29,951 nt of DNA from Glomus cerebriforme (GCA_003550305.1 QKYT01000406.1:65382-95332); one strand, 5' to 3'; positions 20,298 through 28,904 are shown, counted from the first letter of the stretch. Translations and numbers: made by a program. The notes: generated from the letters alone by a model not told the origin.

Positions 20298-20505
20298 AAA
20301 ATTTTAATTGATCCATATCGTGATTTGAATGATTCTTACGCAAATAAATTTAATAAATTAGCCGATCGAGTAGGCTTGAATGATGATGCTCAAAAGAAAT
20401 GAATGTTCCTTATGGGACTGAATGCCGCATATACCCTCTCATGTTTATGCAACCAATCCAGCTAACTTAGCTGCAGCTAGAACAGTAGAAATTAATTTGG
20501 TCTAA
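20298..20505 (+). pseudogene. retrotransposon gag-like fragment, broken
   Basis: A coding remnant in three pieces. One frame reads IDPYRDLNDSYANKFNKLA and then DRVGLNDDAQKK up to a TGA at 20400-20402. The same frame goes on with MFLMGLNAAYT. A +1 shift then gives PSHVYATNPANLAAARTVEI, ending at TAA (20503-20505). The order F..LA..VGL.DD..K..F..GLN..Y..H......NL..A is that of the C-terminal half of retrotransposon gag (Retrotrans_gag-type) domains, which in the intact protein form the capsid-like shell. There is no zinc knuckle, protease or reverse transcriptase nearby. It is flanked by GGACCGGTCC clusters (20039 and 20519-20560), so it may have been captured by another element. At least one nonsense and one frameshift change make it non-functional. 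Confidence 0.55.
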
Positions 20506-20518
20506 GGACCATAACATA

Positions 20519-20576
20519 AATCGGTCCGGTCCGGTCCAGGTTGAAGGACCGGTCGGACCGCACTGATCCATCCCTA
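20519..20576. repeat. GGTCC/GGACC cluster with a possible hAT-like end
   Basis: Tandem CGGTCCGGTCCGGTCC, then GGACCGGTCGGACCG, then CTGATCCATCCCTA. On the minus strand the edge reads TAGGGATGGATCAGTGCGGT, which resembles hAT-type ends (C/TAGGG start with GC-rich subterminal repeats). No matching left end was found. Confidence 0.35.
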
Positions 20577-21160
20577 TTTCATTAGTAAATAATGACCACA
20601 TGTAAATTTTTTAAAAATTTCACTAATTTATTCTAAATAAACTCATTTTAACCCAAAGCTTCTAACATTTTACTTCAAATCTGTTAAGAATCGAATTTCC
20701 GGTCGGATCAACATAATTTCAGCCAAATTTAACTAAAATATAAATTAATAATTTATTAAATGAAAGACAGGAACATTGATCTAAACTATTTCAAATAATT
20801 AAGGAAAGAAATAACAACAATAATAATTAATATAGTCAATTTTTAAAAAAATATAAGTTGGGTACTTCCGCCCTACCAACAATGGACTTTCAAGAAGTGC
20901 ACTATGCTCCTCCCTTCGCATAACATCATGCTGCTCCGCAATAATACCCAGTGAACTTATCACTTAATATATTTAAGTCAATGTTTCGAAAAAAATAACG
21001 ATAAAGTAATTTGAAATGTTTGATCATGCTTTTATGAGAAAATCTTGATTAAATCAAGTTATAATCCGGTAATACCAGAATGTTAAGATCCATCGAAATT
21101 ATTGGTTGGCACTAAAAATAAATTAAATAATAAATGAAACATTGGCGCCCTTTGGGCGTA
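20577..21160. other. intergenic region with a possible short minus-strand coding remnant
   Basis: The GC-richer patch 20865-20945 is open on the minus strand for about 43 codons (for example SLGIIAEQHDVMRREE, then SPLLVGRKYP). I do not recognise it. The rest is AT-rich with nothing to report. Confidence 0.25.
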
Positions 21161-21161
21161 A

Positions 21162-21590
21162 AAGCATCTGATAGCGATTAAAATATCTGCTTTGAATTCT
21201 AACTCGAGTTCCGCTCTCAAAAAAACTGGTGCTGAACCAATATCACCAGAAAAAATTATCGATTACCTATTAAACTTTAAAGTGCTACATTTAAAAATCA
21301 CGATAAGACATTTTAAGAAAAAAATGTGGCGTAGTGGCATCCCCGCAGTATCCCGCTCCCTGCGCCCATGCGTAAGCGTAACTTCCGAGATGACCAGCAT
21401 TATTAATCATGGATTTGGCTGCATTAAAGCTTGGTGTACACGTAAATATAAAGAGTGACGATCACTACTAAAAATATCACGTGAATTTTCGCGACAAACC
21501 ACAGAATATCATGAATTAATCAAGAGCACATTCTTTGCAGAGCGAGCTTCTTCAAGTCATTTTAGAAAGGACAAATTACTTTCAGAGTAA
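21162..21590 (+). pseudogene. unidentified decayed reading frame with an in-frame stop
   Basis: One frame runs from 21162 to a TGA at 21456-21458 and then stays open in the same frame to TAA at 21588-21590, together about 140 codons. Composition is richer in Ser, Thr, Arg and Glu than the surrounding noise (SALKKTGAEPISPEKIIDYL in the first half, SREFSRQTTEYHELIKSTFF in the second). Both halves look like one protein with a nonsense mutation. I cannot assign a family; a transposon origin is plausible given the gag remnant upstream. It lies tail-to-tail with the P450 gene, which ends at 21845. Confidence 0.35.
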
Positions 21591-21819
21591 CTTTTGGAAA
21601 TTTTAGAAATAGAGATGATGCTAAAAAAAAAAAAAAAATTTAAAAAATTCCTGCTGTTGCTGTCCGTCTTTTGCGATGTGGAAACTATTTGTATAAAAAA
21701 TACTAGAAAATTTCGAGATAAATATAAAGATTTCTATTTATTCAAAGTTTATTGATGTTATTAATGAATGATGTTTATGACTTCTAAATGAAAAAGAAAT
21801 AAATTGATGTATATAATAA

Positions 21820-21826
21820 TTTTATT
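21820..21826 (-). terminator. probable polyadenylation signal of the P450 gene
   Basis: AATAAA on the minus strand at 21821-21826, about 19 bases after the stop codon. It is the canonical hexamer, but such strings are frequent in AT-rich DNA. Confidence 0.35.
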
Positions 21827-21844
21827 AATAATATATTTTTTTTT

Positions 21845-23573
21845 TTAGAATTTTCTTGGTTTAACCTTAACTAATAAATTTTCACAAGATGTAAGAAAGG
21901 CAGCTTTATATTTAAGAGGTGCATTCATATCTTTCAATTCAATATCATATTTTCTATAAATCATGGATAATAAACATTTTAATTCTATTGTTGCCAATTT
22001 TCTTCCCGGACACATTCTAATTCCACCTCCCCACATAATAAAAGCATCTTTAATATGTTGTTTTTCAAGTAAATATTTATCGCTTTCTTCAACTTTATAA
22101 AATCTATCAGGATCGAATCTTTCAGGATTAGTCCAATAATCATTACTCATCATTATTGCGGAAGTAAGCATTTGAAATTGAGTTCCTTCTGGCCAATCGT
22201 ATCCTCCAACTTTATCATCTTCATTATTTATACGACCTATTGTAAAAACTACAGGCATATGACGGAATACTTCTTTGATTACCGCATCGCAGTATTTTAA
22301 CTCCTCAATATTTTTAGATGTTAGAGGTTTTGTTGAATCTTTTCCAAGAACTGTATCTAATTCTTGTCGTAATTTTTGTTTTACTTCAGGATTATGTCCA
22401 AGATAATACATTGCAAAGCAAAGTGTATTCGCCGTCTATAATTTTTTTAAAAAAAAATTTAAAATTTAAAATGAATTTTCGAAGAAAATTATAAAAAAAC
22501 GTTTTTTTTTTACTTACAGTATCGGTTCCTGCAATCATAGCATCGAGTAAATTAGCGCAAATTTCTCTATCTGTCATTGGTCTCAACAAATCAGCGTCAG
22601 CGTGTTTTTCATAATTGATATCACGTGATGTATTTGCAGTTATAAATGATGTCAACATATCATCATTATTAAGTGGTTTGTCTACTGGCGTATTCTCAAT
22701 TTCAATTCTTCTTTGTTTAATAATATTATTTATTTCATCAAATAAATAATCTCTATTTTTCAATAATGCATTCGCTTTATCACGAATAAATGGAACATAA
22801 TGACGAATGAATCTATTTAACATAAAAAATAACATGATTCCGTTGATAAAAGTTTCAATCGACTGAATAAATTGTTCTGATTTTTTAACCTTTTCTTTTT
22901 CTTTTTCATTTAAAGAATTATTATTTTCTTCAAGTTTAAGGGTATTATAATATGATGTAACACCACCATTATTTTTTATTCCTGTTGAAACTCTAAAAAT
23001 CATATCATTTGTAAATCTATGCATCCATTTACTAATATTTAATGTCTTATTTTCTCCAAGATTATTCCAATGAGATTCCATTTGTTGCCATAATTCTATA
23101 GTCCATTCAATAGCTTGATGATTAAAACTTGGAGTCATCATAGCTTGAGTAAAAAATTGACGATTAAATTTCCAAGATTTAAATTCAATATTATTAGACA
23201 CTCCTATTCCATTTAATCCATATTCAGCAAATCCTTCTGTAATTTTAAATCTATTATGATATTTGGTTTTTGTTGAAGGAATATTCATGTTTTCAATTAA
23301 ATCTATTTTACTTAATATGATTATACGTTGTCCTGTCATATATATTTCGAATATATCTCCATATTTCTTATGCATGAGCGTTAACCAATCATTAAATTCA
23401 AATCCGAGCGCTTGATGAGCATTACCAAGTAATGGAAGTGGGAATGGACCAGGTAAAGGATTTGGACGAGTAAAATAATGATAATAGTATTGGGTTATAT
23501 AGATAATTGTAAAAATTATCAAAAGGGAAAAAATATCAGTAGTTTGGAACGAAGAGATAATTGTGGATAGCAT
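21845..23573 (-). CDS. cytochrome P450 monooxygenase (two exons)
   Basis: Heme-thiolate monooxygenase anchored in the ER, using electrons from a P450 reductase; the substrate cannot be told from sequence. Exon 1 is 23573-22518 (352 codons) and exon 2 is 22435-21845, giving 548 residues, normal for fungal P450s. In order: an N-terminal membrane anchor (about 14-33), a Pro-rich hinge PLPGPFPLPLLGN (39-51), the C-helix WKFNR (134-138), the I-helix oxygen-activation motif AGTDTT (348-353, built across the splice site), ExxR as EVFR (407-410), PERF (456-459) and the heme loop WGGGIRMCPGR with Cys494. The loop has Trp in place of the usual first Phe. All catalytic residues are present. A Lys/Glu/Asn-rich insert (about 214-232) is a probable variable loop. 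A Cys/substrate-site prediction is not possible here. The ATG at 23571-23573 begins directly before the hydrophobic anchor. The nearest TATA box is about 90 bases upstream. Confidence 0.93.
22436..22517 (-). other. P450 intron (82 bases, GT-AG, phase 0)
   Basis: The donor is ACT|GTAAGT and the acceptor TATAG|ACG on the minus strand. Removing it restores AGTDT-TANTLCFAMYYLG, the conserved I helix running into the following helix. Reading through adds a Phe/Lys-rich stretch and an early stop, so splicing is required. Confidence 0.92.
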
Positions 23574-23660
23574 TGTTATGAAAGTGTTTGACGGTTGTTT
23601 CTTTTTTTTTTTAAAAAAAAATGTAGATAATGATTTGAACTTTTGGAAGTACTCCTATCT

Positions 23661-23670
23661 CGTTTATATA
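23661..23670 (-). promoter_or_regulatory. probable TATA box of the P450 gene
   Basis: TATATAAACG on the minus strand, about 90 bases before the ATG. A second candidate, TATAAAAAT, lies at about 23686-23694. Confidence 0.4.
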
Positions 23671-23699
23671 TTAAATTCAAACTCATTTTTATACTATAC

Positions 23700-24240
23700 C
23701 TAAAACAAGTTCCAATTCATACAATCAGAATAAACGTTCTAAAAATAAAATCATTCAATAAGGAAAGTGTGGAAATTTCATTCAATAATATATTCCCTTT
23801 TTTTTGATCCATTTGACAATGAGTCACCGCGATTTGACATGGATGACGATCGCAAACTAATCGACATATTAGGCATACTGTAAATCTTATACTTACCATA
23901 TTTGATATTTCATTTGAAACAAGAGAATTTTCTTGTGTCAAACAGAAACGCCACAATCATACGCCGCAGTTCTTTTTAACCCCGTATAGTAGGTATTATT
24001 ACTGTCATAAATTAATTATGCTGCGGCGCAGAAATGATTGAAATAATGGTTAGAGTACATTTCACATCTTTTTGTGTTTCAGTAGATCAGAATATTATAT
24101 CTCTTAAGGTATATACATTGGTTATGATCTTTTTTTGGTTTAGTTATTAGTATATTAAAAAACGTGATTTACTTAGCAAATTTTTTAGACTGAATACTGT
24201 ATATCAAATATATCAAATAAACTGAATCTATTGAAAATAT
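23700..24240. other. intergenic region upstream of the P450 gene
   Basis: No gene was recognised. A minus-strand open frame at 23717-23956 has no family features. Complementary GC-rich octamers, CGCCGCAG (23962-23969) and CTGCGGCG (24021-24028), could form a weak long-loop stem. Confidence 0.4.
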
Positions 24241-24250
24241 ATTGATAATA

Positions 24251-24513
24251 CCGTATAGCACTGCATAAGAGACCCCCATTTCGGCATATCCCCCATATAA
24301 AATACCCGTTTCGAGATATCAAATATGTAATATGTAAATTTAATTTATTTTCTAAAAATTAGAATATTTAATCACTATTTTAAATCAAATTTAAATTTTT
24401 CATATATTAAATTTGTCCAGTAACAGGATGAACGTACACACCCGGGTCTAATTCAATGTTTTAAATCAGGTAAATTGATTCAGACCCGGGATATTTTAGG
24501 CAGTGCTATACGG
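24251..24513. mobile_element. 263 bp TIR element (MITE) with TA flanks
   Basis: The ends CCGTATAGCACTGC (24251-24264) and GCAGTGCTATACGG (24500-24513) are perfectly complementary over 14 bases and flanked by TA on both sides (24249-24250 and 24514-24515). The flanks themselves continue the symmetry as AATA and TATT. Inside are CCCCCATTTCGG and CCCCCATATAAAATACCCGT near the left end, and a second inverted repeat around CCCGGGTCT (24441-24457) and AGACCCGGG (24473-24490). The TA target site and size fit a Tc1/mariner-type MITE. No coding capacity. Confidence 0.85.
24441..24490. repeat. inverted repeat with CCCGGGTCT arms
   Basis: CCCGGGTCTAATTCAAT (24441-24457) faces ATTGATTCAGACCCGGG (24474-24490), with two mismatches and a 16 base loop. 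It lies inside the 263 bp element near its right end and would fold into a strong hairpin. Confidence 0.75.
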
Positions 24514-24734
24514 TATTAATTTATTGAATTTAATACTTTCTTAGTAAGCGGATTCTTTGTTATAGTATCAATATCGATAAAAACAGCAATTCCAATGGTT
24601 TGGTTTGTATTCTTTTTTTATCTTAACGTTGATAAAGAAGTAAACTTGAATGAGTTCAGGGAAAACGTAATTTTTTCCGATTATGAATACTAATATCGAT
24701 AGCAAAAGAATTAGATTTCAAGTCTGCGAATTAT

Positions 24735-24895
24735 GAGGATCTGTTTTCATAATTTTTGTTCGCGACTTGAAAGTGTGAGGATCTGTTCTCACTTTCGGTA
24801 ACATGTGCGTTATAACGAAATTGTGAGGATCTGTCCTAGTGCGGTTATTATATATTTTTTTTGTTCTCGATTTGGGAGATTCTGTCCTCACTTTC
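24735..24895 (+). repeat. four spaced GAGGATCTGTYCTC hairpin repeats
   Basis: GAGGATCTGTTTTCAT (24735), GTGAGGATCTGTTCTCAC (24775), GTGAGGATCTGTCCTAG (24823) and GAGATTCTGTCCTCAC (24874 region) recur at spacings of about 42, 48 and 51 bases. The best unit, GAAAGTGTGAGGATCTGT plus TCTCACTTTC (24769-24796), folds with complementary GAAAGTG/GAG and CTC/ACTTTC arms. CTCACTTTC is repeated after units 2 and 4. The spacers differ in sequence. One frame is open across each interval but hits TGA at units 2 and 3. Function unknown. The cluster lies about 200 bases before a decayed coding stretch. Confidence 0.65.
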
Positions 24896-25093
24896 AGTCA
24901 TTTCGTGTCTATTATTGCAGCCAGCGAACCTAATATACTGTAGAAGCTGTATTAGAATTTCATTACCAGCTATTGAACTTTTTGTTTAATATTGGTTTGT
25001 TTATTGGCTGATTCTGGATAAATAACGAGGAAGTTTTAGAAATCGGGACTCATTTTAATGATATTATTTTTTATTTTATTTAGTTAATTAATT

Positions 25094-25750
25094 ATGTATA
25101 GGTTGCCTCCAGATTCAATGAGACATACTAAATTTGATCCAAACGAAAGAAGATTTTGTGAATATTCGATTTACCCGATACAATTGATGTAAGATACTTT
25201 TTTATCAATTTCAACTAACTTTTAACACTTTTAAACTAAACACTTTTAATTAATTAATTACGTATAAACAACAGGAGCAACATTATGATATATTGGATTT
25301 TCAAATGGAACAGCTACTAAATGTTTTGCTGCTTTATCAATTAATCCAAAATTAAACTTTATTTCATTGTGATTGCTCTCTTGTATATATTAGAAACATA
25401 TTTGAAACGACAGGAACTAATTGGCTCCGGCAACAAGTCCAAAAGGTAAAAAAATTTGTTTAAATGACGCTTTTAATGCTTAAAATTTCAACTCTTTTAT
25501 TTAAAAGCAACAAAAAATAATATGCACTGTACGCTACTGAAAATGCAATTGTCAAATTGCACACATTTTTGAAAACGGCAAATTGATTTTAATTACAAAC
25601 AATACTATTTTTCGATCTCAAATTCGCTAATTATTAATAAAAAACTTATATCTTCTTAGGATTTAATTTTCTTATCAATATTCTTTGTGACCCAAAAGAA
25701 GCTATAAAAAATCCTCGTAAAAAACTTAATCCATGTTCTACTTTAATTCA
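25094..25750 (+). pseudogene. decayed multi-exon coding stretch, unidentified
   Basis: Several segments look coding, with better codon texture than the surroundings, but do not join in frame. An ATG at 25094 opens a 32-codon frame (MYRLPPDSMRHTKFDPNERR, then FCEYSIYPIQL) up to a good donor, GTAAGA, at 25189. A segment at about 25395-25446 (NIFETTGTNWLRQQVQK) ends at another donor-like GTAAAA. A segment at about 25663-25750 (FNFLINILCDPKEAI, then PRKKLNPCSTLIHP) follows an acceptor-like TTCTTAG. Splices between them shift frame or meet stops. I cannot name the family. The 3' end abuts the minus-strand nuclease-like pseudogene. Confidence 0.35.
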
Positions 25751-26241
25751 TCCCGACACGATTTTCAGTTATCCTAGCTTCACCATTTTTCAATGTGTTA
25801 AAGTATTTATTTAACTGACTTACACCACCTTCTATATAACTTTTAACATCAATCAATTTGTAATTATTTTTAACTTTATCCCAAAACATATATTTTCTTT
25901 CTAATAAATGTTCTTCAGATTCACTTCTTAACTCTTCATCTAATTTTTCAAGTTCTTTATAATCAGGGTCTTTATTCCATTTTCCCAATTTACCGTTATA
26001 CAAACCTCTTAAATTTAATAATTTTAATTCAATCAATGCGCCATCACCAGAAACATTGTCACATATAAAAATATCCGCAAAAACCATATTTATGACGCCT
26101 TTTTTTGTACTCAACTACTTCTGAAATATATAATTTTGGATTCAGTAATACTTCGATAACCGAATGAAAACTATTTTCATCATATTCTTTTAAACTTCTT
26201 ATCGATTTTCTATTATGTATTGACAATAGTTCGTCGATCAA
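25743..26241 (-). pseudogene. PD-(D/E)XK nuclease-like module, frameshifted
   Basis: Two overlapping minus-strand frames make one domain. The first (from 26241) reads IDELLSIHNRKSIRSL, then DENSFHSVIEVLLNP, SEVVEYKK. The second reads GVINMVFADIFI, then ALIELKLLNLRGLYNGK and a Lys/Glu-rich helix, ending at TAA 25743-25745. The break is at a run of seven A's (about 26098-26104, minus strand), where one extra base shifts the frame. Asp in FADIF and Glu/Lys in IELK, about 15 residues apart, match the D...ExK core of PD-(D/E)XK nucleases of the PDDEXK_9 kind found next to AAA-ATPase-like domains. Upstream, the frame meets TAG, so the N-terminus is also broken. A SAM-like domain lies upstream on the same strand (26582-26910) and is probably part of the same gene. 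The homopolymer shift could be a sequencing error, but the other lesions point to a pseudogene. Confidence 0.6.
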
Positions 26242-26581
26242 AACTTGTATTTCACTCTAATGTACATAATGACCTATTATTCTTATATTCAAAACATTAT
26301 TAATTGGTATTATTAATAATTTATTTTTTTAATTTATTTAAGTACTATTTGATCAGAAATGCTTGAATCTATTTTTTTAAAAAAAAAATCTCTAAAACCG
26401 CTGTCAGAAAATATTTTTAAACAGCATCACGCCATTTATATTCATTTATTTAATACAGCATAATGCTGATTAAATCATTTATTAAATACAATTCAATCAA
26501 TTTCATCATCCGGCGGACTGTTTTTTAATCTTTTAACAAAAAATTAGACACAATTCGGCATATGTCCTAAAACTATCTATT

Positions 26582-26910
26582 TCATTGACACACCTTTTCA
26601 TTAATTATAAGTGATTCAAGTTTTTTATAATTTGCGTCATCTTTGATTGCATTTTTAATAACTAAAAAATAAAAATTAATAAATATTACAAATTTACTCA
26701 ATAAATTTCACAACAACATTTACCTGAACAGACTTTCTGCTTTAAGCTATCAATTTCTATCGCAGTACCCCATTAAATCTTCTTTTTTGCAATTTAAAAA
26801 ATTAGTCCCCGTTATTTTCATTCTATGTAATCATCATCTTCAAGATGCAAAGTAACATAATCTTGTTTTTGAAAAAACGTAAATAAATCTTCAGTATTTA
26901 AACCGTTCGA
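26582..26910 (-). pseudogene. SAM-like domain exons, decayed
   Basis: The minus strand encodes, in successive frames, NGLNTEDLFTFFQKQDY, then LHLEDDDYIE (TGA), then KITGTNFLNCKKEDLMGYC, then IEIDSLKQKVCS. The pattern (acidic -EDL-F, L-LEDDDI, I-G--FL-L--EDLM, G-AI-I--LK) is that of a sterile alpha motif, a small helical protein-interaction domain that is very frequent in Glomeromycotina proteins. A consistent phase-1 intron follows (donor CAG|GTAAAT, acceptor TTTTTAG|TT, 26662-26723, 62 bases). A second exon reads VIKNAIKDDANYKKLESLII and ends at TGA 26582-26584. At least one nonsense and two frame changes make it inactive. With the nuclease-like module about 340 bases downstream, it suggests an old SAM plus PD-(D/E)XK gene. 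Confidence 0.55.
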
Positions 26911-27180
26911 ATAATTTTACTAACGACATTTCAATGAAAAAAAAACTATCCGAGTATTCGGGTTAATTATTAAATGCACGACCCATTTTTTTGGATCGAC
27001 GGGCTGGGTTAGATCATGATTACACAAGCTTAATGGTCATGATACAGGTTTATTATTAATCATCACGGCGACCATCAAAAGTCAGAAAATGACCAACATT
27101 TCATAATAAAAATACACTCGTCTGGTGTATGAAAGCGCTTTTGTGAAAAGTGAGAACGAACGTATTTGTAAATCATAATT

Positions 27181-27780
27181 TCAGCAGATAAATCTGGTGA
27201 AATGACGCTATTACAACCACCATATGCCAAATACTGTATATGGTTCTCATATGTAGAAAATGCCAATAAATTTCAACACGGTCTCTTGGGAATTAATGAC
27301 TCTTTTATAGCTGGAAATTTATTCCTTCAATTTCCTGAAGAGGAGCCTCTGAACGCAAAGCAAATTGAAATTTCCATCACGGGTACCGAATATGTTAACA
27401 AGTAGTCAGAACTGTGCAAGTATACAAATTCATATGAACTCGTACTTATATAGAAACGATTCATTATCTCCACAAACAACAAATTCTAAATCGTTCATTA
27501 TTGTTGTGGGAAAGTAGAAATTTGAGGAATAATGTACAATCAAAAACGGAATTATATGATAAGATTATGAACATGAATATTCCGTTTCGGATTCCACTTT
27601 CAACGAGTTTGGAAACCGGATTCATTTCTTATAGAGTGAATGCTAAAATTAAGAGAAAAAGTAATTTTTGGAAATTCAAGGCTCGATTAAATGCAATTGT
27701 AATATTACACGATATAGTCTAATGCCCTGAATGGGATGATGATTTAAAAGCTCAGAAATGTGGATTAAGTTATGATCCGA
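27181..27780 (+). pseudogene. arrestin-like protein fragment, broken
   Basis: The first piece (from about 27172, Met at 27202) contains FQHGLLGINDSFIAGNLFLQ and LNAKQIEISITGTEYV, the strand pattern (G-L-L, then L-A--I-I-I-G-E) of an arrestin N-terminal beta-sandwich. It stops at TAG 27403-27405. The second piece, in another frame (from about 27453, through 27501-27722), has NIPFRIPLSTSL and ISYRVNAKIKRKSNFWKF, matching the later arrestin block (PF-IPLP--L, I-Y-V-A-I-R). After TAA 27720-27722 the frame continues with CPEWDDDLKAQKCGLSYDP before running into a GGACC/CCGAAC cluster. Arrestin-like proteins link membrane receptors or transporters to ubiquitin ligases and endocytosis. No plausible intron donor precedes the first stop, so I call it a pseudogene. 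There is no C-terminal arrestin domain. Confidence 0.5.
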
Positions 27781-27830
27781 TTCAAAACCGATCTAATTCG
27801 GATCTGAACTGGACTGAACCGAACCGAAGG
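27775..27830. repeat. GATCCG/CCGAAC GC-rich motif cluster
   Basis: GATCCGATTC, AACCGATCTAATTCGGATC and GGACTGAACCGAACCGAAGG follow each other. The inner CCGATCTAATTCGGATC is nearly palindromic. The cluster is related in style to those at 20519 and 28226 and interrupts the arrestin-like remnant. Confidence 0.35.
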
Positions 27831-28129
27831 TATAAGGTTTCAGCTTATGGATGTTTACTAATTTGGATAACTTAAACTCTTGATTTTTGATTTTTGGATT
27901 TTTTTTTTTAACATGTTTATAAATTTTTCAGGTCTAATTAAAATAACGGTATAAAAATTGATTCATTGAGTTGTATGAAGAAAATTTAAATAAAAAAAAA
28001 ATTATAAATATACACAATTATTAGAAATTAATTTTTTTTTATCCATTATTATTTACTCTATTTACCACCCGACATCGATAAAAACTAACAGCTAACACAA
28101 ATTAAAATTTACAAAAAACGTCAAACTTC

Positions 28130-28285
28130 CCATATCAGGGGAGTTGTCAGGGGGTCCAATAATTATGCTGTACCTTGGTATTAAATTTAACCGATTTACT
28201 GTACAAATTAAATGGATTATTTCTATAGGACCGGTCCTAGAACTGGACCACGATCCTGACGGTTCAGATCGGACCGTTAACATAG
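28130..28285. repeat. GC-rich block with the perfect palindrome TAGGACCGGTCCTA
   Basis: TAGGACCGGTCCTA at 28226-28239 is a perfect 14 bp palindrome. GAACTGGACCACGATCC and GACGGTTCAGATCGGACCG follow. At the left are TCAGGGGAGTTGTCAGGGGG (28134-28153). Open frames on both strands here follow from the GC content and have no family features. Probably a decayed DNA-transposon end of the same group as 20519-20576. Confidence 0.4.
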
Positions 28286-28416
28286 CTACAGTCACTTATT
28301 CTACAATATCCGAAATTTGCAAAGTAAAACATGTGACATCACACAATTTTAGCCAATTAAATTTTATTACTTTTACTGTAGTTTAAAAAGTTTTTTTTTT
28401 TTACTGATTAATTTAT

Positions 28417-28548
28417 TTAATGATTAATTTTATCTAATTCTTCTAAAATATCATCAAAGATATACTTGTAAGATTTATACTTCTTAACAGCATATTGTAT
28501 TTCACTAATTTTTCTCCAATTCAAATACTCATAATGCTTGAATTGTAA
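28417..28548 (-). pseudogene. short C-terminal coding remnant, unidentified
   Basis: The minus strand is open for 43 codons ending at TAA 28417-28419 and reads KHYEYLNWRKISEIQYAVKK, then KYIFDDILEELDKINH. The amphipathic Lys/Glu/Tyr texture looks like the C-terminal helix of a real protein rather than noise. It is preceded in frame by TAA. I do not recognise the family. It is too short to be a complete gene. Confidence 0.3.
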
Positions 28549-28904
28549 TTAAATTCACAGAATCCATATTGATATTGTACTTAAAAGAACCGTTTTTGCA
28601 AATCTACTGTATTTGCAATTTTCATCCTAAGTTTCTATTTTTTTTAGCAATAAAATTGCCATTAATAGCATGAGATTTTGCTAATTGAAAGCAATGCGTA
28701 ATTGCATAATTTTGGCCGAAATTATAAATTTTCAACTAATTTCGGTCAAAATTGTGATTCCGAACATTTGAATTTACTAGTAATATAGCTGGTTTTTAAA
28801 CTTTTATAACTATTGATAAATTTATTTTTAAAAGAAAATAAGCTACATAAATTGTTCTTTATACTTCAAAGTTTCATATTTGTAGTTTACATTTTTTATA
28901 AAGT

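Noticed and set aside
23717..23956. 79-codon minus-strand frame upstream of the P450
   Set aside because: No domain, unusual composition and no splice context; considered as an extra exon but the P450 N-terminus is already complete.
24735..24895. CRISPR array
   Set aside because: Four imperfect repeats with spacers of unequal length in a eukaryotic context and no cas genes; not a CRISPR.
25743..26241. Intact nuclease gene explained by an intron at the frame break
   Set aside because: The two frames meet at an A-run with no GT-AG pair and the conserved residues are contiguous, so a one-base change fits better than splicing.
27075..27266. 63-codon minus-strand frame
   Set aside because: Overlaps the arrestin-like pseudogene on the other strand, whose protein pattern is recognisable; this frame has none.
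28092..28386. Open frames on both strands around the GGACCGGTCC palindrome
   Set aside because: They arise from the GC-rich repeat block and are mirror shadows; no domain.
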